Shown here: positions 9,323-19,307 of the stretch, in pieces
Layout of the letters: every line of letters begins with the position of its first letter
How positions within the stretch are numbered: the stretch's first letter is position 1
Origin: Candidatus Anaerobiospirillum pullicola
Lineage (GTDB): Bacteria > Pseudomonadota > Gammaproteobacteria > Enterobacterales > Succinivibrionaceae
Direction: 5' to 3'
Assembly: GCA_018884035.1 (NCBI GenBank)
Contig: JAHLFE010000044.1
Coordinates: 37,783 to 101,782 of the forward strand
DNA length: 64,000 nucleotides
The notes under the pieces: model-generated
What the model was told of the DNA's origin: nothing
Databases searched by the model: none
What the model saw: only the letters and a program-made list of their open reading frames with translations
Program-made: the position numbers and the translations under genes

Positions 9323-11401
9323 CTAAAGTAAAGTGGCCTGAGGCTTAGCCGCACTGCGCGTTTGTGATAGCTGCGAGTTTGGACGATTAGGGTTGGCAGG
9401 GCCAATCTGGCTATTTACAGGCGTGCGCATTAAGCCATCACCCCTGAAATTAAACGTCCATGGGGCTAAGTAGGAAAAGTCGCCACTGTGACGCATCGAG
9501 CCCTCTAAGTTGGTGGCATCAGAGTTAGTGTTGACGTCAATGACAAACTGACCCTGATCGTAACCCACTACTTGCACATCACCGTCAAAACCGTAGGTGA
9601 CAAAGGCGTTTCTCACCTTTTTGATGTCTTCTAACGAGCGGACATTACCGATACGTAAGCGGACAAAGCCCTCACCAGGGCCTAAGAGGTCGATATCCGC
9701 ACTGTTAACACGAATTTGTGTGGTTTGCGTCTCTTGGGTTAAGGTCTGTTGGAAGGTCATTAAGGCACGGGCAATATCACCTGCACCTAAGGAGGCTACC
9801 TCATCCATTAAGCCCGATAAGGCTGACGAGGCGATGGCAATGCCGTCCTTGTTATAGAGGTTCCACTTTAAGGTGACGCCACTCTCGTTTGGCACCGAGC
9901 TAATGGCCGCAGCGACAAAGTAGTCGGCACCATAGCGCTTGCTTGCCTGCGTGAGCACTTGGTCTTGGTGGTCTAAGACGGTGTTGACGTTAACCTTTTG
10001 CATGTCCTCAAGATCGAGGATAGGGAACATTAAGCGGTACTTGTAATCAGGAGCAGCTTGCAGAATGGCTTGAGCAAAGGTACTTAAGTTTTGACCACTG
10101 ACAAGGCTTAAGTCCGAGTCGCTCTGCGTGCCATCGAGGCCTACCATCCATACGAGGACAGGATTGGATAAGCCATCCCATGAGGTGATACCACCTTGCT
10201 TTAAGATATTCTCCGCCATTGGCAGGCTAAAGCGCAGGACTAAATTGCCATCAGCATCTGAGCTCAGTGAGCGAATAGACGGGGCAATCTGATCTAAGGT
10301 GAAGTCACTGGTAGAAGATCCTAAGGTGATGCCGCTCTCTAAGCTCTTAAAGGCCTCTTTAATGGCGTCATCAAAGGAACCTAAAACAGTAACCGAGACC
10401 TCTTGGGTATTGGCTAAGTCAGGATCGTTAGTAGGTGTAAGTGGCTGGCCATCAGGGCCTACAGCAACGGTAGCACCACCTACAGTGGTGGTTTGGTTAG
10501 TAAAGGAGAAGCTTGGCTGGTCAGCAGATGGGGCTGCGCTGTCTGGGGAAAAAGCACCACGGGCGTAGGCGTCATTGCCAGCTGGGTAGAGCTGGTCAGT
10601 GACGTATTGCTGATTTTGGATCTCCTCGGCCGATGGCGTTGGGGTATTGAGCTGATCCTCAATGGTGTTAGTAGCAGTTGGGACAGTGGCTGTAACGGTA
10701 GACACAGCAGGCGCTGTCGTCTGGGCCGGAGCTGCAGTAGTGGTAGCAGGGGCCCAAGCCTGACCTTGGCCTTGGTAAGGAGCAGCCTGACCATAAGTAG
10801 TAGGTGTGGCTGTAGTAGCTGCAGGAGCCGTGGTAGTGGTTGTGGTAGTGGTAGTAGTGGTCTGTGTCGTCACCGCAGCGGTGCTAGCGCTGCTAGAGGC
10901 GGGCTCGGCTATAGAGATCTCATAGGCTGGGGCCTCTGTTTGTGGCAGAGGCGAGCGCATCATTGGCTGCTGGCGTGGCTGTGGGTAAGCCTGCTGTGCT
11001 GGCGCTGCTTGTGGGGCGGGCGCTGTAGCAGTCGTGTTTACCTGCGCTGGCGCGGCATATTGGGACTGCGCTTGTGCTTGAGCCTGCACCTGCGCCTGTG
11101 GCGCGGTCATTTGCGCTAAAGCCCCCTGTGGTGCTGGCTGGGCAGCAGCTGGCGTAGCAGAAGGTGCGGCTGGTGCAGCGGTCGCTGCAGGCGCTGGGGC
11201 GGGCGCTGCTACCGGTTGGGCAAATTCCACCGTGTAGTTTGGCTGCGCGCCATTAATGGTGATATTGCTGGCGCCCTGCGCAGACTGGGATGCGGGGACA
11301 GGTGTCGGAGCAGCCTCAGCAGCAGCGGTAGATCCAATTACTACCAAAAGCGATGTCGTAAGGAGCGAAAACTTGGTTGTCTGCATGACACACAGTCCCA
11401 C
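9323..11401 (-). CDS. DUF2066 domain-containing exported protein with long Ala/Pro/Gln/Thr-rich N-terminal region
   Basis: Signal peptide-like N-terminus. C-terminus 'DLEDMQKVNVNTV...LTQASKRYGADYFVAAAIS...KWNLYNKDG' is DUF2066-like. Divergent from purM, as in related genomes. Confidence 0.75.
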   Translation of the reverse strand: MGLCVMQTTKFSLLTTSLLVVIGSTAAAEAAPTPVPASQSAQGASNITINGAQPNYTVEFAQPVAAPAPAPAATAAPAAPSATPAAAQPAPQGALAQMTAPQAQVQAQAQAQSQYAAPAQVNTTATAPAPQAAPAQQAYPQPRQQPMMRSPLPQTEAPAYEISIAEPASSSASTAAVTTQTTTTTTTTTTTAPAATTATPTTYGQAAPYQGQGQAWAPATTTAAPAQTTAPAVSTVTATVPTATNTIEDQLNTPTPSAEEIQNQQYVTDQLYPAGNDAYARGAFSPDSAAPSADQPSFSFTNQTTTVGGATVAVGPDGQPLTPTNDPDLANTQEVSVTVLGSFDDAIKEAFKSLESGITLGSSTSDFTLDQIAPSIRSLSSDADGNLVLRFSLPMAENILKQGGITSWDGLSNPVLVWMVGLDGTQSDSDLSLVSGQNLSTFAQAILQAAPDYKYRLMFPILDLEDMQKVNVNTVLDHQDQVLTQASKRYGADYFVAAAISSVPNESGVTLKWNLYNKDGIAIASSALSGLMDEVASLGAGDIARALMTFQQTLTQETQTTQIRVNSADIDLLGPGEGFVRLRIGNVRSLEDIKKVRNAFVTYGFDGDVQVVGYDQGQFVIDVNTNSDATNLEGSMRHSGDFSYLAPWTFNFRGDGLMRTPVNSQIGPANPNRPNSQLSQTRSAAKPQATLL

Positions 11402-11671
11402 GATAAGAAAACACAGGTGTTTGGTGGGGGACGCTGAAGAAAAATCAGGCGCTTTTTACCACGGACACACTTCGTCAATCATAACACAGCCGCCGTGCTT
11501 ACGCGGCAGGCACTCATGGGGCAAGGCGCAGAGCTATTAGTGCAATGCAGAATAAATGGGGATAGGATGAAGTAACTATGCTTGCGGTGAAGGAGATCGA
11601 TAAATATGCGCTTGCATCAGTGTCATGTATAATAGGGGCCTGATTTGGCTCATCATTTTGAGAGGCAGTTA

Positions 11672-12724
11672 ATGGCTACCAATTTGACCTACAAAGACGC
11701 CGGTGTTGATATCGATGCAGGCGAGGAATTAGTCGAGAGAATCAAGGCTCCGGTAAAGCGCACCCAACGTTCAGAAGTGATTGGCGGTTTAGGTGGCTTT
11801 GGTGCTTTAACTCGCATTCCACAGGGTTATAAGGAGCCAGTACTGGTTTCTGGTACTGATGGTGTAGGCACTAAGCTGCGTCTTGCTATTGATTTAGCTC
11901 GTCACGGCACTGTGGGGCAGGATCTGGTAGCAATGTGCGTCAATGACCTCATTGTACAGGGTGCCGAGCCACTGTTCTTCTTAGACTACTATGCCACGGG
12001 CAAGCTCAATGTGGATGTGGCCACTGATGTGGTGACGGGCATTGCCCAGGGCTGCGAGATGGCAGGTTGCGCCTTAGTTGGTGGTGAGACCGCCGAAATG
12101 CCTGGCATGTATGAGGTTGGTGACTACGACTTAGCTGGTTTTAGCGTGGGTGTGGTTGAGGCTTCCCAGATTATCGACGGTGGCAAGGTTAAGACTGGTG
12201 ACACTTTAGTAGCTTTAGCTTCGAGCGGCCCACACTCCAATGGCTATTCTTTAATCCGTCACATCTTAAAGTTAGCTGACGTCAAGCCAAATGAGGACAA
12301 GCTGCCATCGGGCAAGACTGTCGCTGATGCGGTGATGGAGCCAACCCGCATTTACGTCAAGCCAATTTTGGCTTTATTAAAGATGGTGGATGTGCACGCC
12401 ATTGCACACATCACTGGTGGTGGTTTCTGGGAGAACATTCCCCGCGTCTTACCTGAGGACAATGTGGCGGTGGTTGATGCTGCTACTTGGCAGTGGCCAG
12501 AGATATTTACCTTCTTACAGCAGAAGGGTGGCGTCTCGACCTACGAGATGTATCGCACCTTTAACTGCGGTGTGGGTATGCTGGTAGTGGTTGATGCCGC
12601 TGATGCGCAGAAGACTGTGGACGTCTTAAATGCGCAGGGTGAGAAGGCATGGATTGCCGGTCACATTGCAGCTAAGAGCAGTGCTGAAGAGAAGCAAGTG
12701 CAGATTCTCAACATGCAGCCATAG
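11672..12724 (+). CDS. purM: Phosphoribosylformylglycinamidine cyclo-ligase
   Basis: '[19 protein letters not shown]...[10 protein letters not shown]...[14 protein letters not shown]...[15 protein letters not shown]' is diagnostic. ATG at 11672 preferred over the ORF start. Confidence 0.97.
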   Translation: MATNLTYKDAGVDIDAGEELVERIKAPVKRTQRSEVIGGLGGFGALTRIPQGYKEPVLVSGTDGVGTKLRLAIDLARHGTVGQDLVAMCVNDLIVQGAEPLFFLDYYATGKLNVDVATDVVTGIAQGCEMAGCALVGGETAEMPGMYEVGDYDLAGFSVGVVEASQIIDGGKVKTGDTLVALASSGPHSNGYSLIRHILKLADVKPNEDKLPSGKTVADAVMEPTRIYVKPILALLKMVDVHAIAHITGGGFWENIPRVLPEDNVAVVDAATWQWPEIFTFLQQKGGVSTYEMYRTFNCGVGMLVVVDAADAQKTVDVLNAQGEKAWIAGHIAAKSSAEEKQVQILNMQP

Positions 12725-12752
12725 TCTGTAGTTTTCTCTACAGACACCAAGC

Positions 12753-12796
12753 AAAGGCGCTCTTATCTTGCGGGGTAAGGGCGCTTTTGTTTTTGG
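12753..12796 (+). terminator. Rho-independent terminator downstream of purM
   Basis: AAAGGCGC...GGGCGCTTTTGTTTTT stem plus T-run. Confidence 0.75.
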
Positions 12797-13130
12797 GGAT
12801 GCAACAAGGTTGGGAAGAGACTTTGGGGTGAGGGGGTAGCAGCTTGTGCGTTATCTTCAGGTGCAGACAAGAGGGCTTTGCTCATCCTTAGAGGTGGTAG
12901 AGGTGAGAAGAGGGCTTACTTTGGAGTGGTGTCAGGAGTGACGTTGGCAGGTGATGTCTGCAGATGATATCTGCAGAAGACATCTGCAGCTGACGTCTGG
13001 CTGCGTCTGCTCTCAAGGTGTAAGAGGGGGCAAAGATACCCTCCTGCGAGGTGGTAAGACTGCTGCTGTGGCGTACTCTAAAGTAACGTCAGCAGAGGCG
13101 TCTTAGCAGCAGCCAAAGCCTGCGCTAAGC

Positions 13131-14153
13131 TTGCGGCGCTATACTCTACCTGCTCGTTATGGTCAGCCCTGCTTTTGGGGCGAGGAGTGTTTTCTGAAGA
13201 CGATTTTGCAGCAAGCCCGTTCGGCCCTGACCCGCAGTAAGGACACAGCGGCAGAAAAAGAGGCGCCATCACCGGATAGCGCCAAGTACCAGAGTGCTGC
13301 CGCAGCAGCCACGCCAAGTGCTGGCAGTGCGCAGCAAGCCACTGCGCGCTTAAATGCGCTGTTAGGAGCGGCTGACAGAGCTGCGCTGCAGGCGCAAACA
13401 CCAGAGCAGACCGAGCTGGTTGGGTTGCCACCACAAACTACGGTAGAAGTCGTGGCGTCCTCGGAGCTTATTGAGGGCAAAACAGTTACAGAGAGCGTAA
13501 CAGCTGATTCTCAGGAGCTCTTGGCTGCTGCTGCTGCGGCGTTGGCTGCTACCACTGCTACTGATACCTCGGAGACAGTCACTACTACTACTACTACTAC
13601 TGCTACTACTACTACTACCGCCACCAACACCATCCAACAGTTCTACCCCGTGGTAGTCAGCACACCTGCTGAGCTGGCCGCTGCACATAAAGCTGGTGCT
13701 AAAAAGATCCTCGTGAAAGGCGAGCTCGCCTCAAAGTTAGAAACGGCCTTTGGTGGCTTACGCTCCTTAAGTAGTGCGTCCTTGAATGCCTTAGCGCTGG
13801 TGCTCAGTGGGGCGGCGCTACTGGCACCGTTTACTGGTGGGGTCTCTTTAGGAGCTGCCGGTACCGTAATGGGAACCTTAGGAGCGGCGCTTACGGCTAC
13901 AGCGATTGCGGCGATTTCTGCGATTGGCCTGTCACTGGTGGTAGCTGTCTTTAAAGGCTACGACGAGATTAAGCTGGCCGGTGGTGGTGTGGAGTTACGC
14001 CTCAAAAAGCATGTGCCCAAGGCGGAAAAGCAGGCTACGGAGATGGAGGCAGCTGCTCCTGTTACTGTGGCTGATACTGAGGTGAAAACAGATGCTGCGG
14101 CTAAAGCTGAGGATAAGGCTCACGAGCTTAAACCGTCAGAAGCAAAGCCGTAA
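13131..14153 (+). CDS. Hypothetical protein with poly-Thr/Ala linker and a hydrophobic hairpin region near the C-terminus
   Basis: Long ORF with strong amino-acid bias. 'LALVLSGAALLAPFTGGVSLGAAGTVMGTLGAALTATAIAAISAIGLSLVVAVF' predicted membrane segment. Start uncertain; no good ATG upstream. Confidence 0.55.
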   Translation: MRRYTLPARYGQPCFWGEECFLKTILQQARSALTRSKDTAAEKEAPSPDSAKYQSAAAAATPSAGSAQQATARLNALLGAADRAALQAQTPEQTELVGLPPQTTVEVVASSELIEGKTVTESVTADSQELLAAAAAALAATTATDTSETVTTTTTTTATTTTTATNTIQQFYPVVVSTPAELAAAHKAGAKKILVKGELASKLETAFGGLRSLSSASLNALALVLSGAALLAPFTGGVSLGAAGTVMGTLGAALTATAIAAISAIGLSLVVAVFKGYDEIKLAGGGVELRLKKHVPKAEKQATEMEAAAPVTVADTEVKTDAAAKAEDKAHELKPSEAKP

Positions 14154-14453
14154 GGACACAGCGCACTATGCAATTTAATGCAAGATCTCAGAGCCGAAGC
14201 TTAAGCACAGCCATGCGCTAGGCGCAGCAAGCCACGCAAGACTTCAGGGACAGATCTGCTGCTGTAAGGGTAAAGCTGGAGGAGGAAAGAGGGAAAAAGC
14301 AGGTAGGGAAAAGAATAGGCAGCAGAAGAAGAGGAAGAATAATAATAATAAGAAGAAGAAGAAGAAGAAGCGGGAAAGCGCGCCTGCACCGAGCAAAGCT
14401 TGGCGGCGCGCGGGAGCCACAGGGCGGTGTGCACCGCCCCGCAAAAGACAAGA

Positions 14454-15725
14454 CTATAAGCCTACTTGCATCTCAGCATTGGTCTGAGTGTCTTTTAAGA
14501 CTTCGTCGATGTCCTCACCTGCTAAGACGCGTTGCAGCGCCTCAGAGACCACGCTCTCAATAGCGTAGGTGTGTGGGCCATAGTTTAAGGCTGGAACCTG
14601 CGTGTTCCAACGGGCAAAGTCAGCGTAGATCTTTTGGTCACCAAAGAACGCATTAGCCACGTTGTAGTTGGAGATCTTGGTAGTGTCCTTTAAGGAGTTA
14701 ACCAAGGAGATCTTGGTGACCAGCTCGTTTAACAGCTGCTCATCGGTAGCAAAAGTCTCATTTAAGAAGTCGACCGCGACGTCAGCATTCTTAGAGTAGT
14801 TGTTGACGTACCACTGCGAGCCACCTAAGTTCGAGTAGTGGGTGCTCTCTTTTACCGTAGAGAGCTTTGGAATAGGGGCAATACGCCAATTGCCGCTGTT
14901 CTCAGTGTTCGCTTCAACCGATGGGGTAACCCAGCAGCCTTGCACCACAGTTGCGACCAGACCTTGCTGGAAGCTAGCGAGCATCTGCGTCCAGCCATTG
15001 TAGTAGGTCACTAAGTCTTCATCCTGCATCTTCTTTAAGATCAGCATGGCCTCTTTTAAGGCTGGGTTGTCAGCAATGGTCACCTTGGTGGCATCGTTGT
15101 TGGTGTACCACATGCCCGCAGATTGCATCATGACACGGATGATACCTAAGTCGCTTGGGTCATAGCCAAAGAGGTAAACGCCAGTGGTCTCTTTGACCTT
15201 TTTACCCATCTCGATGAACTGATCCCAAGTGATGTCTTGGAAGTCATCTAAGGTGTAACCAGCCTTTTCAAATAAATCCTTACGCAGGAAGGTGGCAGTA
15301 ACACCAGAATCAAAAGGTACACCGTAGACCTTACCAGAGGTGTCAGAGGAGGCCTTGACCTTGTAATCGACAAAGCGCGAGGTATCGATAGTGGAGCCGA
15401 TTTCCTTTAAGAAATCAGGGTAGCCGATGAGGAAGTTTTGGATGCGGTTGTCCTCGATGAGTACCACATCAGGCAGAGAGCGCACATTATTGGCGCCTAA
15501 AGCTGCATTTAAGCGTTGTACGATATCGGCTTGAGCGATGGACTCGACTTTAACGGTCACACCTGGGTGGCGGGCTTGATAGCGCTGCGCAGCCATTTTG
15601 GCGGCAGGCACATTGAAGTGATCATCCCAGCACCAGACTTTAAGTTCGGTTTCAGCGGAGGCAGCGGCGGAGCCGAATAACAGCGCACTGCCAACTAAGG
15701 CAGCTAAAGTAGCTTTAAGCTTCAA
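14454..15725 (-). CDS. Carbohydrate-type ABC transporter extracellular solute-binding protein (family 1)
   Basis: Signal peptide and 'LKVWCWDDHFNVPAAKMAAQRYQARHPGVTVKVESI...GKVYGVPFDSGVTATFLRKDLFEKAGY'. No permease or ATPase gene adjacent. Confidence 0.9.
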   Translation of the reverse strand: MKLKATLAALVGSALLFGSAAASAETELKVWCWDDHFNVPAAKMAAQRYQARHPGVTVKVESIAQADIVQRLNAALGANNVRSLPDVVLIEDNRIQNFLIGYPDFLKEIGSTIDTSRFVDYKVKASSDTSGKVYGVPFDSGVTATFLRKDLFEKAGYTLDDFQDITWDQFIEMGKKVKETTGVYLFGYDPSDLGIIRVMMQSAGMWYTNNDATKVTIADNPALKEAMLILKKMQDEDLVTYYNGWTQMLASFQQGLVATVVQGCWVTPSVEANTENSGNWRIAPIPKLSTVKESTHYSNLGGSQWYVNNYSKNADVAVDFLNETFATDEQLLNELVTKISLVNSLKDTTKISNYNVANAFFGDQKIYADFARWNTQVPALNYGPHTYAIESVVSEALQRVLAGEDIDEVLKDTQTNAEMQVGL

Positions 15726-16123
15726 TTGTCGATCCCTCTATATTGGCCACGATCGCGCCATCAAGGAGTTAGAGCCTCTTTCATAGGGGGCGGCAAGCGC
15801 GTTATTGGCCAGAGACAAGAGCTAAGAAAGCTCCTATTGCCTATACCTACACAGAGTGCGCGGGCAAGTAGGTGCAGCTCTCGTTATTTATGGTAAAAGC
15901 AGCGCAGTGCAGTGCAGTGCAGCAGAGCAAAGCCAGCACAGCTGCGACGATCATGGTGGCAGAAGCAAGGAATATTCTCACTTTGCTTGCTCATCTTAAC
16001 AAAAGCAAGAGCCTAAGCCGCACGAAGATAGAGAATTGCGACAATGGTTGCATTTTGCCAATTGCGGCGGCAGAGAATGGTGCAAACGTTTACATTTGTA
16101 CCACTAAAGAAGGGTGGAGTCTG

Positions 16124-16780
16124 TTACTTGTCCTCAGGCTTGAGCGGGACTAAACCAAAGTTCTGGAACATGAGGGAGAAGTAGTCACGCTTGAGCTTTT
16201 GGCTCTGGCTTGCGTACTTGCTCTTAGCTTCAGCAGGGGCAATAGAGGCCATCTTAGGTAGCGCTACTTGCTGGAGGTCTGATACAAAGCGAGTGTCCTC
16301 GAGCGTTTTGAGGCAAGCCTCCAGCGCCTCGTAGCTCATACGCGACAGCATTTTATGCAAGCCCTCGAGAGAGGGAGTACGGGCTTTGATGGGGTCAGCT
16401 TTGTCGACAGGTAACTTGGGGAGTGCCGCGTGGATAAAGGTAGCGATGTCCTGCCAGATGGTAATAGCAGAGCGATATGAGCTGGCACCGCACGCGACAC
16501 AGAGAGTGAAGGCGACAAAGAGCTCGATGATAGGGTAAGTGGTCTTGCGGTGAAAGCGGATGGTTACCCACTCTACGTCCAGCTCATAGAGTCTTTGGGT
16601 AAGAGCGGTGGTCTTGGCTACAGTGGCTGTAAAGTTCTGCGTTAGCGCTTTTTTGGCCCTGTAGGCAGCATCCTGACGCTCTTTGAGGCGGCTCATGATA
16701 ATACTCGGTGCTTGCTGCGCTTGAAATTTGGCTGGGGCAGCATTGTGCGGCGCGGGGCTGTTGTGGCTTGGCGTGGACAT
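16124..16780 (-). CDS. Hypothetical protein with a possible membrane segment
   Basis: 218-aa ORF with plausible composition and a hydrophobic stretch 'IIELFVAFTLCVACGASSYRSAITIW'. No family recognised. Confidence 0.5.
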   Translation of the reverse strand: MSTPSHNSPAPHNAAPAKFQAQQAPSIIMSRLKERQDAAYRAKKALTQNFTATVAKTTALTQRLYELDVEWVTIRFHRKTTYPIIELFVAFTLCVACGASSYRSAITIWQDIATFIHAALPKLPVDKADPIKARTPSLEGLHKMLSRMSYEALEACLKTLEDTRFVSDLQQVALPKMASIAPAEAKSKYASQSQKLKRDYFSLMFQNFGLVPLKPEDK

Positions 16781-16980
16781 GACAAGGAGCTTAGTGTGGA
16801 CTCAGCGGAAAAGCTGAGGGGAGGTCTCATTTGGTGCTGCGCCCTGCTGTAGAGCTGTAGAGATGGTTAGAGCGTAGGTGATAGATGGAAAGGGAGTGTC
16901 ACCGCATGCAGCTTAGTGAGGGGGCGGTTCTGAGGTGATTGCTCTCATCAGTGTGGAGCGCGCTTTTATCTCAGCTCAGC

Positions 16981-17583
16981 TTAAGCTTGGGCTTGAGGCA
17001 CCAGTAAGGCTTCTAAGCCACGGATAAAGATGTGAATAATGGTGGTGTGCACTTCCTGAATGCGGTCAGCATATCCCATGTGTGGTACCACAATAGGCAC
17101 ATCGCAGAGGTTATCGTGCTTTAACTTACCGCCATCTTTGCCTAAGAGGCAGATGGTCTTCATGCCCTTGTCTTTACTGGCGCGGCAGGCTTCGATGATA
17201 TTGCGCGAGTTACCCGAGGTGGAAATGCCTAAGAAGACATCGCCCTTGGCGCCTACGCCCTCGATAAAGCGCGAGAAGATGTAGTCAAAGCCGTAGTCAT
17301 TGCCGACGCAGGTGAGGTGGCTCGGATCGCAGATAGCGATGGCAGCTAAGGCGGGACGGTCATCACGGTAGCGGCCGGAGAGCTCTTCGGCAAAGTGGAG
17401 GGCGTCGCACATGCTGCCACCGTTACCAGCACTAATGACTTTGCCACCAGCGCGCATGCTGTCTGCCATGATGGCGATGGCTTCTTCGATAAGTTCTTTG
17501 GTGCGTGGTGCAGCGATAAAGGCATCAAAGGTCTGACGGGACTCTTGCAAGTCGGCCATTACATCAAAAGGAAGCAGGGCCAT
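16981..17583 (-). CDS. gmhA: D-sedoheptulose-7-phosphate isomerase
   Basis: 'GGKVISAGNGGSMCDALHFAEELSGRYRDDRPALAAIAI...GNSRNIIEACRASKDKGMKTICLLGKDGGKL' is SIS-domain GmhA. Confidence 0.93.
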   Translation of the reverse strand: MALLPFDVMADLQESRQTFDAFIAAPRTKELIEEAIAIMADSMRAGGKVISAGNGGSMCDALHFAEELSGRYRDDRPALAAIAICDPSHLTCVGNDYGFDYIFSRFIEGVGAKGDVFLGISTSGNSRNIIEACRASKDKGMKTICLLGKDGGKLKHDNLCDVPIVVPHMGYADRIQEVHTTIIHIFIRGLEALLVPQAQA

Positions 17584-17825
17584 GGAGACTCCTTAAGCTG
17601 AGTGAGAACAGATAGGGGAGTGTGTGCGGAGTGGTTACGGTGTGGTTGGGAATGGTGTGGTGGCAGTGGCAGCAAGTGCGGGCTGGGGAAGCTACAGGTT
17701 TGGCCAAAGGACAAGGTTTTGCGATGCGCCATACCACCAAAGAACTGACTTCCTTTGGCCAGTGTCCTTTGCCCTTTGCCTTTTACCATGTACCCTTTAC
17801 CCTTTTGGGCGCTGAGAGAGTCCGC

Positions 17826-18761
17826 TTACTCCTGTTTATTGCGGCCTAAGACGCGATCTTCCCACACCTTATGGGCATGCTTGTGCTCATCTAAGGTGAG
17901 GTCTAAAGCAGCACACTCCTCACGGTTTAATAAGCGGTAGCTCTGCTCAAAAAGCTGTGCTTGCAGGCGCTTTTTAAAGTCGCCCTTACTTTCTTCAGGG
18001 CCCTTTTGCAGCATCGGGAAGTAGAAGTTTGCGCCCCACATGCTGCCAGCAAAAGGCTGGTCGTTTTCGCTGCCAATCTGCTGCGTCTGGCCTAAAGACA
18101 CCATGTTATACACATGCTCGGCATGGCGCTCCGGCTCTACGCGCATCAGCGGTAGGCACATGCCTGGCTGACGCTGCCAGCGTCTGGTCTCGGTGGTGGT
18201 AGTGTCGACCTTAAGATCAAAGTCACGCTGGCCACCGGTCATAGCCAGATAGACTTCCGCTAGTAAGCGCGCGTCGAGTAAAGCACCGTGTTGCACACGA
18301 TGTTTATTGTTGATACCAAAGAGGTTACAGAGGTTATCGAGGTTAACTTGGTGGCCTGGGTGTAACTTTAAGGCCACGCCAATGGTATCCGTGACCTTGG
18401 CCATGTCAGCGACATGCTCATTAAGGCCCATGCGGTCAAATTCCATGTCGAGGAAGGAAACGTCGAATTTGGCGTTGTGGATGAGCAGCTCGCTGCCACG
18501 GATAAAGTCAATAAATTCAGCGGCGATTTGCGGGAAGGTTGGGCAATCACGCAGTTGTGCCCATGTCATACCGTGCACACGGGTCGCTTCTTCGTCGATT
18601 TCGCGCTGTGGGTTGAGGTAGATATGCAGTTCGCGTGAGGTTATTTTGCGGTCGATGATTTCCACGCAGCCGATTTCGATGATACGGTGATCGCCTGGGG
18701 TACCATCATCAGTTTTACCGGTGGTTTCGGTGTCCAGAGCAATTTGACGCAGACTAGGCAT
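17826..18761 (-). CDS. dnaQ: DNA polymerase III epsilon subunit (3'-5' exonuclease)
   Basis: 'RQIALDTETTGKTDD...HRIIEIGCVEI...HIYLNPQREIDEEATRVHGMT...LLIHNAKFDVSFLDMEF'. Divergent from rnhA as in E. coli. Start set at the internal Met. Confidence 0.95.
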   Translation of the reverse strand: MPSLRQIALDTETTGKTDDGTPGDHRIIEIGCVEIIDRKITSRELHIYLNPQREIDEEATRVHGMTWAQLRDCPTFPQIAAEFIDFIRGSELLIHNAKFDVSFLDMEFDRMGLNEHVADMAKVTDTIGVALKLHPGHQVNLDNLCNLFGINNKHRVQHGALLDARLLAEVYLAMTGGQRDFDLKVDTTTTETRRWQRQPGMCLPLMRVEPERHAEHVYNMVSLGQTQQIGSENDQPFAGSMWGANFYFPMLQKGPEESKGDFKKRLQAQLFEQSYRLLNREECAALDLTLDEHKHAHKVWEDRVLGRNKQE

Positions 18762-19208
18762 GGGGGCCGCCCTCACAAAAGAAAAGTCTGGGGAGAATTT
18801 TACCGCATTCTGGTTCTACTCAGAGTTTGGTGGCGACTACAACGTAGCCACACAACAAAAGGCTCAACAAAAGGAGTGATAGAGCTGGGCGCACATGTTA
18901 ATACTCTCGCTGGAGCATAGTGTGTGTAAGAGTAGTAACAGCTGCTGCTCCTAAGATTCCTAACTCCGCACATTATTGGGCAGAGGCGCTTAGTGCGATG
19001 GTAGCACTGTGTTAGTACTCACCTTGTGATTGCAGCCTATAAATAGGCTGTTTTCGCCAGCAACAGCATCGAGCTATGCTCTAGTTGAGGTCACTCTGGA
19101 GTGGCCTTTTACTGGCACAGAGTGCAGCTCCATGCTCTTTGCCTGGTTTGCCGATAAATAAGCGCTTTTTGCTGGTACCATAGAGTATGTTACGGTATAC
19201 AACTAATA

Positions 19209-19307
19209 GGGTAGTGATAGATAGTCGCAACAGACAACTATCTTCATGCGTATATAGCTTATATAAGCCGTTTATCGCGGACTTGTATGACAACTACCCT
19301 GCTTTTT
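19209..19307 (+). ncRNA. Candidate structured small RNA or leader with terminator-like 3' end
   Basis: Outer stem GGGTAGT(19209-15)/ACTACCC(19293-99) followed by a T-run. Internal stems AGATAGT/ACTATCT and GCTTATATAAGC. No ORF. Confidence 0.4.

Noticed and set aside
11540-11671. PurR box upstream of purM
   Set aside because: No ACGCAAACGTTTGCGT-like palindrome found in the purM upstream region.
14201-14451. Three overlapping minus-strand ORFs with poly-S/F/L/Y tracts
   Set aside because: Artefacts of the AAT/AAG triplet tract in all frames.
15898-15927. gcagtgcagtgcagtgcag repeat
   Set aside because: Very short simple repeat with no additional context; not worth a separate finding.
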